Counted from the stretch's first letter, positions 1-11,159 are shown. The stretch: DNA of 64,000 nt from Cryptomeria japonica (GCF_030272615.1 NC_081413.1:555297136-555361135), one strand, 5' to 3'. Translations and numbers: made by a program. The notes: generated by a model not told the origin, from the sequence alone.

Positions 1-309
1 TTTGTTTGAAGGTGAGTGATCTTTACTAGCAACCAATTTTTGTTAGAAGCAACACCTTCCACATGAAGTTGAGAAGGTTTTTATATTATCATTAGACCCC
101 CAGAGGCCCCTGCTGAAGCACCTGTTGATTGAAGAGAAGCTTGAAAAAGGGAGCTAATTCCCAAACCAAAAGGAAACAACTTGCTGACAATCTAACTTAG
201 TTTCTTGAAGGAGGGTAACATTTGCGCTGACCAAAAGAGTCCTCCTCTTGATCACCCTCTGTTTGTTAGGGGCATTGAGACCCCTAGCATTCCAAGACAT
301 GATTTTCAT
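1..309 (-). pseudogene. LINE ORF2, start of the endonuclease domain (runs off window)
   Basis: Reading the minus strand from an ATG at 309-307 gives a start of the form MKIMSWNARGLNAPNKQR, followed about 20 residues later by LLQETK. This is the N-terminal signature of the apurinic-endonuclease-like domain of plant L1-type LINE ORF2 (family knowledge), which nicks target DNA for target-primed reverse transcription. The frame is open to about position 140 and is then lost to a stop and frameshifts, so the copy is decayed. It lies just downstream of the ORF1 remnant at 404-975, as expected for a LINE. The rest of ORF2 lies beyond the left edge. Confidence 0.7.
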
Positions 310-403
310 TGTTGTTCAGGAAGGGAGTTTCCCTTCCCTACTTTCCAATGGTCTATGATTTTGGATTGGTTCTCTATTGCCCCTTCTTGAGATCTTGCTT
401 CAA

Positions 404-975
404 TCAAAGATCTACGGCCCTTCTTGGGGGGGAGGATCCGAAATCAGGGTTTCCCTTTCCTTCTAAAAATTGGCTCAAACCCAATTTCTTTTTCTCCTTG
501 ATCTTCGAATACATTACAGCTAAGGGAGTGTCTAGGACCGAATCCAAATCCTTGTCATCAATCATATAATCTTGAAGAAGTCTCTGAGTCTTTTGATCCT
601 TGGGCATTTCCAAATCATGTGTTATCAATGAAGGCGACAACATTAGAGGATAAGGGAGTTCAGCTGAAAGATTGAAACAATGTTAAAACACCTAAAGATC
701 ATTTAACGGGGAGGCCGAGCAATCAGAAATATCCTTTGAGGGGATCTCCAAGGGAGAAGGAAGATGTATAGAGGCAGATTGGGTTGGACTTTAACTGGGG
801 ACGCCTTTCCCTCTGAGAGATAGAGATCATCTTCAACCTCCATATCAGCTTTAATGTCTTTAGCAATAACATCCTCGTGTAAAATGTTAGCTAGAGGCAT
901 AAGTTTACCTTTGATTGAACAACTTATTTGGTGATTCTTATAAAATGAAATTGAGGCCATTTGTTTCCACTCCAT
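404..975 (-). pseudogene. LINE ORF1 C-terminal remnant
   Basis: Two minus-strand open segments (703-975 and 404-643), separated by stops, lie directly upstream of the LINE endonuclease start. The first carries a short basic stretch, an acidic stretch (DMEVEDDLYL) and a Pro-rich end. I see no zinc knuckle. The identification rests mainly on position between a LINE ORF2 start and non-coding DNA, plus general composition. It could instead be unrelated sequence; there is no diagnostic motif. Confidence 0.35.
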
Positions 976-1149
976 ATAAATCTATAATAGGTAGTTTTTG
1001 AGTGGTGAATGGATGTTAATACAGGAATTGACTTAGCTTAAATAGAGCAATTTCTGAATTGTAATTGTTCTTTTTACTTTATTATTGTTTCAATGGCGTT
1101 TGATTGCAGAAAGAACCTCCTTTGTAAATAATACTGTCAATCCATATAT

Positions 1150-1320
1150 GCTGCATGTTAATAAAATTTGACATGGAAATATAGGTAACTGCAATGCGAT
1201 ATGCAGATAAGGGAGACTGATGTGCAACAGACTTCACTATTATTACATGGCTAGTAGAGTATTTGACAGATTGCCATAATGAGATGTCATCTCATGGAAT
1301 GCTTTTCCAGGGTTAAGGTA
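1150..1320 (+). pseudogene. Decayed PPR-protein fragment
   Basis: Around 1238-1300 the plus strand encodes MASRVFDRLP, two stop codons, then DVISWNA. This matches the motif A-RVFD-MP-RDV-SWNA that links tandem pentatricopeptide repeats in plant PLS-class organellar RNA-editing factors (family knowledge). Upstream, a short stretch resembles the HA-IKFG-E region of the preceding repeat, in another frame. The fragment covers about one and a half repeats, has no start and contains stops. It is a relic, not a gene. The rest of 976-1635 shows nothing I can identify. Confidence 0.5.
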
Positions 1321-1635
1321 CAAGAGACATTCATGCAATTGCTTGTAACCTGCACACTTTATCAAATCAATGATATGAAATCTACTTCATTTTCCATTAA
1401 AACGAAAAAAAATAAAACTATGTAATGCTTGAAGCTGTAATAGAGTTGTCTGATTCGGCCCTTTTACGATCAATACCTATAAAAATAATAAAAAAATAAA
1501 ATAAATTGATTAAGTCATCTGAAAATCACAAATCTTATATTACAAATTTTACAAATAATAGAAAGCCCTCTCAAAATAAAATTGAGGGGTGGAAGTCCGT
1601 GAAACAATTGAAGGGTGAGTGGTTCGACAAATTAT

Positions 1636-4600
1636 TTAATCAGATTCTTCTGATACTTCTGTGTCTTCTTCATCATACACAATACAATTATTTCCTTTAA
1701 TATTAAGAGGCATTGATTCTTTAAATTTCAGAGAACAGCCTATCAAAAATATCTTCTCCATCTCTCTGAGATCTTTGAAGCTTAATGGCCATTCTTCTAA
1801 CTTAGAACAGCGCCTCAAATCTAACCTTTTTAAATTTGTAAGTTGCCCAACTTCTGAAGGCAGCTCTTCTAACCCAGAACAGTAGCTCAAATCTAGCACT
1901 TCCAAATTGTTGAGCTGGCCAAAGTTTGAAGGTAACTTTTTCAGATGTGAACATTTTTTCAAAAACAAATATTTTAAAGAAATTAGATGCCCAAAACTAG
2001 CAGGTAATGCAATTAATGCAGAGCAACCTTCTAATACCAACCATGTTAAATTGCCAAGTTGGCCAAAATCTGAAGGCAACTCTTTCAATTTATTATAACC
2101 ACTTATTTCCAACCCTATCAGATTGCTTAGGTCTATCAATTTAGATGGAAGTTCCTTCAACTGATGGCAATCCTTTAAACTTAAGTGCTCTAACTTTGTT
2201 AGCTTTTCCACTCCATCTGGCAAACTTTGCATATTTTTGAATCCATATAAGCTCAATTGTACAAGCAAAGAAGCTGGAGTGACTTTGGGAGGAATTCTAG
2301 AATATGCAGCTCTGTTCTCAGAAGAGCCATGAACATCCATAGTGCGCAGGCTTGCAGGAAACTACATATTTAGACAATAATTATGAAAAAGATTGTCAAA
2401 GTGTTATCATATAATCTAATGAAATCTAATTGAAATGATAAATATGCTCTGAAGAAGGCAGATCTTACCTCATACAAATTCATGCCTTCAGTCAATGGGC
2501 CGCTATACCAGAAAAGATGCTCGAGTTTCTCAAACTCCATTGGTAAATCAGGAACATAATGAGGAATCACAAGGTATTTGAGTTGTTCAAATGGTTTATG
2601 ACATTTCTCCTTGAATGTTATTTCTAATCCTTGATAAAATAGCATTCTTAACGAATTGCTCATATAATTAAGATGATCAAGATTAATTTCAATTGAAGGC
2701 TGGCTATAATCTTCAATTAAAAAGATACCTTTTAAATTTTTGAGTTTCTGCCAAAAAATAAATCATAAACATCATTATAATTGTGAATAAAAGATGTATT
2801 TTCATAATATTTATGATGAACATTGTAACTAGGACATACCTCTTCATCTTTCAAACATTCCAATAAAGTTTCAGGATCTTTGATAATGTTTTCCTCCGAC
2901 AGCCTTTTCCCTCTTGCTCGAACTATGTCATGAACAATCACACTACCGCCTTTAGATGTCCTGATGAATGATGCAGCTTCTAGAGCTCTGAATTCCTCCT
3001 CTCCAACTATCCTTGCCACATATTTACTACTCCAATTACAAAAGTAGGATGTGATATCAAGAAAGGCCTCTTGAACAGGTTCTAACAATCTGTCGTATAC
3101 AAAACCAACCATACGGTCGCTTAAATCTCTCTCTTTGACCTCCTTTCCTTCTTGAAGCATCTCCGATACCATACTCTTTGTATTTCCGGGATTTATAGCC
3201 AACTGCGAACCAGCTAATTGTAGTAGAAGCGGAACACCACCACACATTGTAAGGAGCTTCTGTATATTGTTTTCATCATTGTACTCTGAAACTTTCTCCA
3301 ACAAAATTTTTCTGGCCTCTGTCTCTGGAACAGGACTCACAACATATTTACGGCTTTGAATGTTCCTGCTGACAAATATGTCCATCTGGTGGAGATTTCG
3401 AGTAGTGACAAGTATTCTACTCTTTGGCGGAAGGCAACTACCAAAGCCTTGAGGCAGAAGTTGCTCGAGATCTGTACTTTTGAGAGCATTGTCAATGTAT
3501 AGAAATAAAGGCTGATTAGGACTTTCTTGTAAAAAAGATTGCAAAATTCCTCGACCTTCATCACAGTTTTTCAATTGCAAGTTCTCTGAGAACAAATCTT
3601 TTAAAATCTGCTGTTGGAGGCCCTGAAGATCATTCTTGGTACAATCTTGATCCATATGAATTCTGCAATGTTTATAAGATTGGAGGTCGATGCGTGCATA
3701 AGCAGCATCAGCGAGTGTCGTTTTCCCGATCCCTCCAAAGCCATAGATAACCACAACAATTGACACTGCATCTTGTGCATTCAAATCAAGAAGCTTAATT
3801 ACACTTTCCCGTGCACTCTCAATTCCAACTGTAAAGTTTGTGGAAAAACTCAGTCAAAATTTGTGGCAGAACACAAAAAATAACAAGAAAAAGATAATTA
3901 AAAGTTTAAAATATCCTACCTGCTGGTTGGTATGCGTAGAGTTTCTGTGATTCTGGAGTATTCTTTGACATTCTTTTCACTATTTCAAGTTGAATCAAGG
4001 ATTGGATGTCGCTATACAAGTGGTCTATTTTGACTTGAAAATCCTTTAAACTTTCGGCATTCACTGTAGCAGTAAGAAACCTTCACACAATTCCAAGATT
4101 GGATTTACATTAAATATGTTGATTAGATCCCAAATGCTAGAAATAAAGCGATTGCAGCGAAATGCAAAGATACTTCAGCCTTGCTTGCATTTATATAAAA
4201 ACAAAAAACTTTTTCACCTTGGCTTGCTGTTATTTAGAATATTTCAAACTAAATTCCATACTGGTTGTAAAACACCTTTACCGCTTCTTAAAAAAATTGC
4301 TGTTCTTATATCTCAATTTATACATTCTCACTCTAAAGTACCAAGCTATTTTTATCCTTTCAACTCAAAATGAATTGACATTTTTTGTTTTTATTGATTA
4401 CACATGCTATAAATTCTTATAAAATTATTGAACTAATGAGTAAACCGATTCACCATAGAAATAGGAGGCATTACAGAGTTTGTTGACAATTTAGGCAAAG
4501 TGTCTTCAGTAAATATAAATGCATGTTAGTTTAATTTTGGAGGGAGAACGGTGATAGATTGGAGCCTTTGTAAAAGATTCTTTTTCCACAGAATAAAAGA

Positions 4601-5950
4601 CATTTTCTATAATACTTGTTACAGCTAGCTGCAAGTTCTTCCTCTGCATTTTTGCTGTTTTCATCTGATGGATCATTATCAATTCTGCCGGTTTGTTTTT
4701 ATCCTGTATTTATTCACTATTCTGCATCAATTTCTATATTCATGGCAAATTAATAGAGTATGAAATAGACAGTAAAGGAATGTTTGCATCAGTTGCTAGG
4801 TTGTGTTTTTTGTGTTGTTTTTTCCTTTATGTAGAGGCCCTGTTTTGACCCATTAACTGTTAGAACAGAGTATCTAACTTGCAGCCATAAAGATTGTCTG
4901 CAACAAATAATTGAACTGACCTGAAAACATTGGCTCTTGCAAGTTGGGATATGCACATGCTGCTTCCTACAACAATGCACTGAACTCCCTCATTTAGTTT
5001 CTCCTTCTGCTCGGGATTTTGCTCATTCAACCCCAGAATTTGTTTCCCCAGATTAAGCATCCTTCTCAAAACTTCAAGGCACTCACTTTCGTTGTCAAAC
5101 ATCTGGCTAGATCTTGCCAATACAGATCCCAACATAGAAAGTGCCATTCCTAGGGTATGAATTTTCTCAGCGCCATCAAGCACTTCTATAAAAACTTTTT
5201 CTATCTCTGCAATTGCGTCGTCCCTAGAATTTTCCTGTATAGAAATTATCCAATGATGTATAACAATTAACATCCATTTAACATGGTTTATTTCTCAAAT
5301 GTTTATAGTTACAGCCGTCCAATAATTTATAAATAGCTAGAAGTAAATCAGAGAGGAATGTGATCACCAGTTAAATTTACAGTTCTGAAATATAAATTTT
5401 ACCGTTTCAGGACATTTGCCAATGCGTGAATCTAGCATCTCCAAGATCTTTTGGCCATCCTGGATATAAGATCTTTTGGCTGAATCAGACCCTTCATCAC
5501 TCTCCTCTCCCGACTGTATTAGACAACAGTACATTTAGATTCAGTATAACCTAAAAAGAATATATTAGGGAAGCAAAGTATAGATGACTAAAATTGTTAT
5601 TAGACAAAAGATACTCTAAATGTAGAATAACAGAAATTTCTTCTTTACAAGACTGTATTTTTAAAAATATAAAACGTGTGTAAATAACTTACCGCGATCT
5701 TCAAAAGCTCTTCTGAAACCTGAATTAGACCGTCAATCTGGCTTATATCGTTGAATTTCTGTAGAAAATTCTTAAAATCAGTCAGATTGGCAGTGGAAGG
5801 TCCAGCAATGGCTTCTTGTTCGGAAGGTTGTGAAGGCGAAGAAGTGGTGGAATGCTCATGAGGTAATAGGGATGAAGAGATGTCTTCTTGTGAAGAGGAG
5901 AGTAAACCGAAGCAAGAGCAGCAGCACAAAGAAAAGAAATGTTCGGCCAT
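1636..5950 (-). CDS. NLR immune receptor: helical Cys-rich N-terminus, TNL-like NB-ARC, LRR (7 exons)
   Basis: Predicted intracellular immune receptor. Exons on the minus strand: 5950-5693, 5513-5403, 5234-4921, 4080-3920, 3828-2840, 2747-2469, 2361-1636. Introns have GT/AG ends and the exons sum to 2838 bp (945 residues) in frame; the weakest junction is the acceptor before 4080. I chose MAEHFFSLCCCSC over an upstream in-frame Met because of the Cys cluster. Residues 1-55 are Cys- then Ser-rich (C9, C10, C11, C13 are candidate S-acylation sites); about 60-275 is mostly amphipathic helix with no TIR motif. NB-ARC about 282-600: P-loop GFGGIGKTT (311-319), kinase-2 LFLYIDNA (389-396), RNBS-B ILVTTRN (420-426), GVPL (479-482), RNBS-D FLDITSYF (541-548 region), VHD in place of MHD (about 580-582). 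LRRs run from about 630 to the end, clearest in the last exon (about seven 23-24 residue repeats). Kinase-2 lacks the Trp of CC-NLRs, and RNBS-D is TNL-like. The tail is acidic. Confidence 0.85.
4081..4920 (-). other. Intron 3 of the NLR gene (840 bp)
   Basis: The longest intron of the receptor gene, from a CAG/GTCAGT donor at 4920 to an AG at 4082-4081. The acceptor is not very pyrimidine-rich. A second AG at 4066-4065 (TGCTACAG) has a better tract but would need a different upstream phase. I see no repeat or extra coding exon inside, though a short missed exon cannot be excluded. Confidence 0.6.
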
Positions 5951-6043
5951 TCTAACAATAACGAAATGAAACAAAGAAGAAACAAAACCTAAGTGTTGTT
6001 TTTTTCCTTGTTAGAGATGATCAATCCAGCTGAGTAAGAAGGG

Positions 6044-6051
6044 CTTTTATG
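6044..6051 (-). promoter_or_regulatory. Possible TATA-like element of the NLR gene
   Basis: On the minus strand CATAAAAG lies about 95 nt upstream of the proposed ATG at 5950. Position and sequence suit a weak TATA box with a short 5' UTR, but AT-rich DNA makes chance matches common. Confidence 0.25.
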
Positions 6052-6128
6052 TTGGTCATTACCCTCTTTCAAATCTGATTTTGAAAAGATACCATGGCTG
6101 AAAATATCAAATGGACAGCACAAATTAA

Positions 6129-7216
6129 TTATGAATCTAGGTGATTATTTCCTAACATCCTTTCAGTTGTACGACTATGTTTTATGCTGTATGTGGCTAA
6201 GAGATAAGGAAGAAAATATCTAGACCTGAAAATATCTATAGAGTGGTTCATTTTCCATGGATTGTGAATATGAGCCAAACGTGGAAAGATCACAGAAGTT
6301 TGGGAAGTCAAAAAAGCAAGCCCAATGTATGTGGCTCTCCTTCCTCCAACAGGCGGGAAAGACAAACTTTATGTCAAATTCAGTGGCCTGCCTTCTGTCA
6401 ATTAATGTATACAGTCTACTGTGAAAAAGTTTCCATGTTCTCACAAGATGCGACTAAAAAGTTATTTTATGTAAGTTCCCTCTTCATCTAAGCTTAACTC
6501 ATTAAAAAAGTAATGGAGATGGAAATGGATATCGATTCTTTCATATTTAGGTTCCCTGTTCATCTAAGCTTAATGGGTATCAATCCTTTCATATTACTGG
6601 CTTGTTTATGGATTTACAGGTAGCTTATATTAACATGGACTCTGATTATGATAGCTTACCTTTTGCAGGATTTGAACTAGTGATCTCTTTTTTAAGAGTA
6701 CAAAGTCTTCATACTTTATGCATTTGTCTAAATTTATAAAAATAGAAGAGCTATTCAAGTGGACTATTGATTTAGATATTTACAATTGAATTGATTTAAA
6801 AAGATAATTAGAAATAATTTTTAAAAAAAAATTATTTAAAAATTTAGATGATTGTACAAACAAATTTGTTGATTAATTGAATGTAAAGAAAATAACACAA
6901 ATCGATTATTTTATTTTTTTTTTTTATTTTTGATAAAAGTGGATATACCACTAAATTATATTATTTTTTAATCTTTTACATGGTGTCTAGTTCAATGAGC
7001 ACTGAAGGGAAAGAACTAGTGAAAAAACGTTTCAGTATTGCTCCAAAAAACATAAGGCCTACCTACCCATCATTCCATTAGATACAAAAGAAGCTGCCAT
7101 AAAAGGCATACTTAAAGATATCAACAGCATAATCATCCTTTCAGATCACTGTGAAGAACAACAGCCAATTACAGCTTTAGAACAGCCAAAAAAGAACATC
7201 CACGAACCACCTTTGT
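6129..7216. other. Non-coding AT-rich interval upstream of the NLR gene
   Basis: No credible coding region on either strand. It holds one tRNA-like candidate at 6655-6760 and a homopolymer-rich stretch at 6790-6960. A short direct repeat, ttccctcttcatctaagctt / ttccctgttcatctaagctt, occurs near 6477 and 6552. Confidence 0.5.
6655..6760 (-). repeat. tRNA-derived SINE-like fragment
   Basis: On the minus strand the segment carries GTTCAAATCC at 6677-6668, close to the RNA polymerase III B box (GGTTCGANTCC), preceded by GAGATCACTA. That spacing resembles the variable-loop and T-arm part of a tRNA. No intact A box or cloverleaf can be drawn, so it is not a functional tRNA. A decayed SINE head is my inference. 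Confidence 0.35.
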
Positions 7217-7714
7217 CTACACAGAACAATTCTCAAAACTATTTATTAGTATGAGACAGAAAACAAGAAATGAAACCACTGCAAGTGAGCATGTCATAAT
7301 GAGAATTGTGATCAAACAAAGAATAACCCAAAGAAGAAGGAGAACAGGATGCTTGAATACCGATGGAACCAAAATGAGGCCAAGCCAAAAGATCACCCAT
7401 AAGAAGAGCCAAGCAAGCAAAAGAAAGACAAGAAACCACCGCATATACTGTAACACCTGCAATTTCCAAGTTCCAAAAGACAACCACCACCTTTGAAGCC
7501 TCAATAAAGTCATCCGCATGAAGCAGGTTGCACTCCCACCCACAATCCTCATCTTAAACATATGAGAAAGACAACCACCAATAGGAATCTCTAAGAGGAA
7601 AAAACGATAAGAACTGAGAAATAGCAAACTAGTATATAACCCAAAATAAGTGAGAGAAGACATCATAACAGCTACAACTTGTAGCGAAGCACGAAATCTC
7701 ATAGAAGGTGACAA
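7217..7714 (-). CDS. Doubtful hydrophobic ORF, unrecognised
   Basis: An open frame of 165 codons, with strongly hydrophobic stretches across its middle and C-terminal half (several runs of Leu, Val, Phe and Trp). It matches no family I know. A second minus-strand frame overlaps it (7239-7490) and is also hydrophobic, which suggests base composition rather than selection. No splice partners or promoter are evident. It could be a broken exon of a membrane-protein gene or chance. Confidence 0.15.
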   Translation of the reverse strand: MSPSMRFRASLQVVAVMMSSLTYFGLYTSLLFLSSYRFFLLEIPIGGCLSHMFKMRIVGGSATCFMRMTLLRLQRWWLSFGTWKLQVLQYMRWFLVFLLLAWLFLWVIFWLGLILVPSVFKHPVLLLLWVILCLITILIMTCSLAVVSFLVFCLILINSFENCSV

Positions 7715-7861
7715 AACCAGCTCGCCCGAACATAATTACCAAGCCCACAATCCAAAGAAATGATCAACAACCAAGAAAAAGAGCACACACATACTTATTG
7801 GAGTAAAAATAAATATAATTTGTTTGACAAATGTTGTCTTACAAAAGAAAGTTATAGTTTT

Positions 7862-7997
7862 GTGGGGGGAAATTAAGTTATTCTTACGTGTCTAGAGTAT
7901 AATCACATCTTAGTTTGATTAAAATTTATTGTGGGGGGAGTTAAGTTATTCGTATGTGTCTAGAGTATAAACACATCTTAAAATGATTAAAATGGGT
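7862..7997 (+). repeat. Tandem duplication, 69-bp unit, two copies
   Basis: A unit beginning GTGGGGGG, followed by TTAAGTTATTC and TGTCTAGAGTATAA, occurs at 7862-7930 and again from 7931. The second copy is slightly diverged. The flanks are AT-rich and non-coding. Confidence 0.8.
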
Positions 7998-8271
7998 TTT
8001 GATTTAGATTATTTTTACTAAAAATTATAATATCCTATAAATCCATTTTTAGTGACTCTTTTTTTGGAATAGAATTGGAAATTATAATTATTTAAAGACG
8101 TAACTTGGTGTGAAATATATTTAAGCCCAAATCAAAATCAAAATCAATCTAAGTGAGTATCCTTGCATCATCACATTTCTGAATTTTAGGGTGTAATTTC
8201 ATCGTCTTAGTGATCCAACCTTACTACCAACAACTATAGACAATTGTCTTGAATCATATCATATGACCAAA

Positions 8272-8356
8272 GGGTTGTAGCTCAATTGGTTGAGCACAAT
8301 TGATAAGGGTGATGGTATGTTCCTTGATTATGCTCTTGAATGATTCAAACCCCCAC
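8272..8356 (+). repeat. tRNA-like sequence, probable SINE head
   Basis: Begins GGGTTGTAGCTCAATTGG and continues TTGAGCAC, a good A box and D-arm. It ends TGATTCAAACCCCC, a recognisable B box/T-arm. The middle is about 15 nt too long for a normal anticodon arm, and the acceptor ends do not pair cleanly, so it is unlikely to be a working tRNA. A tRNA-derived SINE head or tRNA pseudogene is the best reading. The downstream sequence gives no clear poly-A or target duplication. Confidence 0.45.
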
Positions 8357-8360
8357 AAAT

Positions 8361-9059
8361 ATAATATAAAGAGTAAAATGAGGATCATACTTCTCAATAT
8401 TTTGACTCTTAATTGAAAAATATCAACATACACTTTGATTTTTTATCTGGTAACAAAATAAATTCATGTAATATAATCTATTAAAAAAACTTATAAGAGA
8501 TGTAAATTAACCATGAGGCTAAGATCATATTCAAATCACGTGATGGTTTCCTCTCTTAAGAGGAGTGAGTAGACTTTACTTACTTTTGAGATAATATTAG
8601 TGGAGATGATTTCTTACTTTGTGACTTCTTTTATAGCATCGATGAAAAAATGATCAAAATTTCATCCCACCTCGTATATTTGACTTAATTTTGGTGAATT
8701 TCTCTAAATAATTAAATATTTTGATATTATTAATAGTTTTTTATTAAGCAGGGAAGGGCCCTTGTCCCATATAGTCAACAACACAACAAAACCATCAGCA
8801 AGCAGCCACTAGCACAAAACAACTAGGAGCACACAACAGATAAACCATCACACATACATAATAAAAAACGTAACATGGAAATGTCCTTTAGAGTATCAGT
8901 GGCCAAACTAAAACTATTAGAAATATTAACTAACCAACCAAGCACATAACAAGCACGTAGGCCATTAAAGATCAGAATATAAAGTCTTAATGAAACCATA
9001 ACAACATATAACTAAACTTATATCTATACCCTCCTAAAGAACTAAACATAACCAAAACC
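8361..9059. other. Non-coding interval, nothing recognised
   Basis: AT-rich sequence with no sustained open frame. 8750-8900 is unusually rich in AC dinucleotides and CAACA words, but I could not assign it to an element. Confidence 0.5.
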
Positions 9060-10560
9060 AACTAAATTTTTCTTTTGGTCTTTAATGAGACTTCAATTCT
9101 TTTCCAAGATTAGGATGTTCTTCTTCCAATCTTCAGCATTAGATACACAATCTTTAGGATCCTCTCATTTATGAGCACTAGAGCTTATAATCTTAAATTG
9201 TTGCATCTTCATTTTACTCTAGGTCAAGACCACCCCCATCATTGTCTTCTACATGATCTCATCATTAATTAAAGTAAGGGACTTCACCACATGCATTTAG
9301 GTACTTTTTGTCATCTTTGAACCCTCCACTCTGGTTTCAAGGTTGTTCAATTTAACTTGCATGTTAGCAACTTGAACATTGAGGTTAGTCAGGATATCAT
9401 CATTAGCAATAGGGGTCTAAGTCAGAGCTTGAGTATTCACTTCTTTCCCCTATTCCTCAGTAATTCCCATATCCGGCATCACAAAGTCTTCTTTAGCTTC
9501 ATGCCAACATCCTCTTGAACAACGATGTCTTCCTTAAGTTCCTCCATATCCATTTCATAATCACTATACTATGATTCCTCACTATTATCATCATTCTCTG
9601 GAAGAAATTCTTCTTCAGAAGGGGTCTCTATCTCATCTTCATTCTTAGGTTTTCCTTTGATTTTTGTATCCTTTTCTTTAAGTCAAGTAGACCTTTGACC
9701 CCCCTAAGCAATATCTTGTTTGTGAACCTCTTCAACAGTAGACTCCATATCCAAATCATTAAGGTCGATAGTGACATTTTTGTCTTTAGAAGGCTTATCC
9801 ATTTTTCTAATTTTGGAACCCCTAGGTTTAGGGCCAATGGAATTACATTTCTCAGGGGTAGGCTTAAGAAGTTTGTCATCCTCCAATACCATGCAAGGAT
9901 TAACCACTTTCTTGCCTTTTTTTCTTTCTACACAAACTAGGCTTCTCAAGGGAATGCACTTTACTTTCAATCAACTCAGTTTTGATAGAGCTAGAAGGAT
10001 TAAATTAAGGTTTTCACCATGAGTAAGAATCCTATTACTCTTAGGAGTAAGGTTGGACACAAACTATGCAAGGAAAAAATAAGTCCCTAGTGTAATAGAG
10101 GGTTAGCACCTTTGACAATGTTACCACACAGAGACGTGAAGAGGAAGAGTGAGATATTGATAAACTCCTTGTGTTTGATATGGTTCAAAATGGGAAAATG
10201 ATACCCATGTATGGTGATATAACTACCCTCTAAAGTGCTTACAAAGCCATAAGGGAGAGGAAGAACCAACCTATCAAACCCATTTTGTAGAGAAACAACA
10301 TCCCCACCTTCCTTGAAGAATTTGTACAGGAAAATCTTATAATCCCCGTGGCTCTTAACGACTCTTAAACCTTCACACTTCAGACCCGTCACTTTGGCAA
10401 TTAGCTCCAAAGTGACCTGAAATTTTATGCTTCTAACTGTCACCTCACCTTTCCTCCCAGAGTTGTAGAATTTGGTAGAGAGACTATGATTATACCCCCT
10501 CACAGCTTCAAAAAATGAAGTCAAACCAACTTCAGAAAACAAATCCCAACGCTACTCAAA
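9060..10560 (-). pseudogene. Decayed gene of a repeat-associated plant family, function unknown
   Basis: Read from 10542 to about 9060 on the minus strand. The first open block (10542-10087, 151 codons) is an ordered domain including KGEVTVRSIKFQVTLELIA, VTGL, and HGYHFPILNHIKHKEFINI. The layout resembles the domain labelled 'putative plant transposon protein' that is common in conifer repeats (recalled family resemblance, not searched). Further downstream, in another frame, comes a Lys/Pro/acidic low-complexity segment (9970-9628). A heptad-like stretch near 9330-9390 (VANMQVKLNNLETRVEGS) suggests a coiled coil. Stops and frame changes separate the blocks. No transposase catalytic motif is visible. 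Confidence 0.45.
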
Positions 10561-11150
10561 ACCTTATTATTATTAAATAATTAGATATGGTTTAATATTT
10601 AGAATAAAATTATTTAATTAGACTTTTGATCTATTTGGAAGAAATTGATATACTCAGGTATTTTGATTTTTGCCAATGGATGAATGAAAATACTATGTTT
10701 CCATTTGAGATGCAAATGTAATAATTTTTACGATTGAAATTTTTAGAAAGAAATTATGATATATACATGTAATTTGTGATGTATTGTTATTTACGTTCAC
10801 TAAAAAATGGGCTATGACAAATTCTAAATGCAAACCAGAGAGTAACTTTTGAAATTATTTTGATAAGATATATAATCAATGTTTGTTGTTGCTAGCTCAC
10901 AAACAAACTATCTTTTAATTATCTTGTCCTTTCTCTAAGGCATACCTTTGCAATTCTTGCTATCATTATACAACATGTTGGTATTTAATGAGTTAAGGGG
11001 AGTTCATCTTGGAAATGAAAGCATTGCATTTCTGTAAGCAATATGGTAAGGTTTCTCATGTCAAAAAGACACTCGAACAATGTGGATGATCATATCATAA
11101 TAAAAAACTTATTATTATCCATATTCAGATTAAAGGGGGGGATTAAATTG
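10561..11150. other. Non-coding AT-rich interval
   Basis: No coding potential or repeat ends recognised. It separates the decayed transposon-type gene from the 3' end of LINE-1. Confidence 0.5.
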
Positions 11151-11159
11151 AAATTAAAT

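Noticed and set aside
1661..2098. Plus-strand ORFs within the NLR last exon
   Set aside because: Antisense shadows of the LRR coding sequence.
8272..8356. Functional tRNA gene
   Set aside because: A and B boxes are visible, but the middle is too long and the acceptor stem does not pair.
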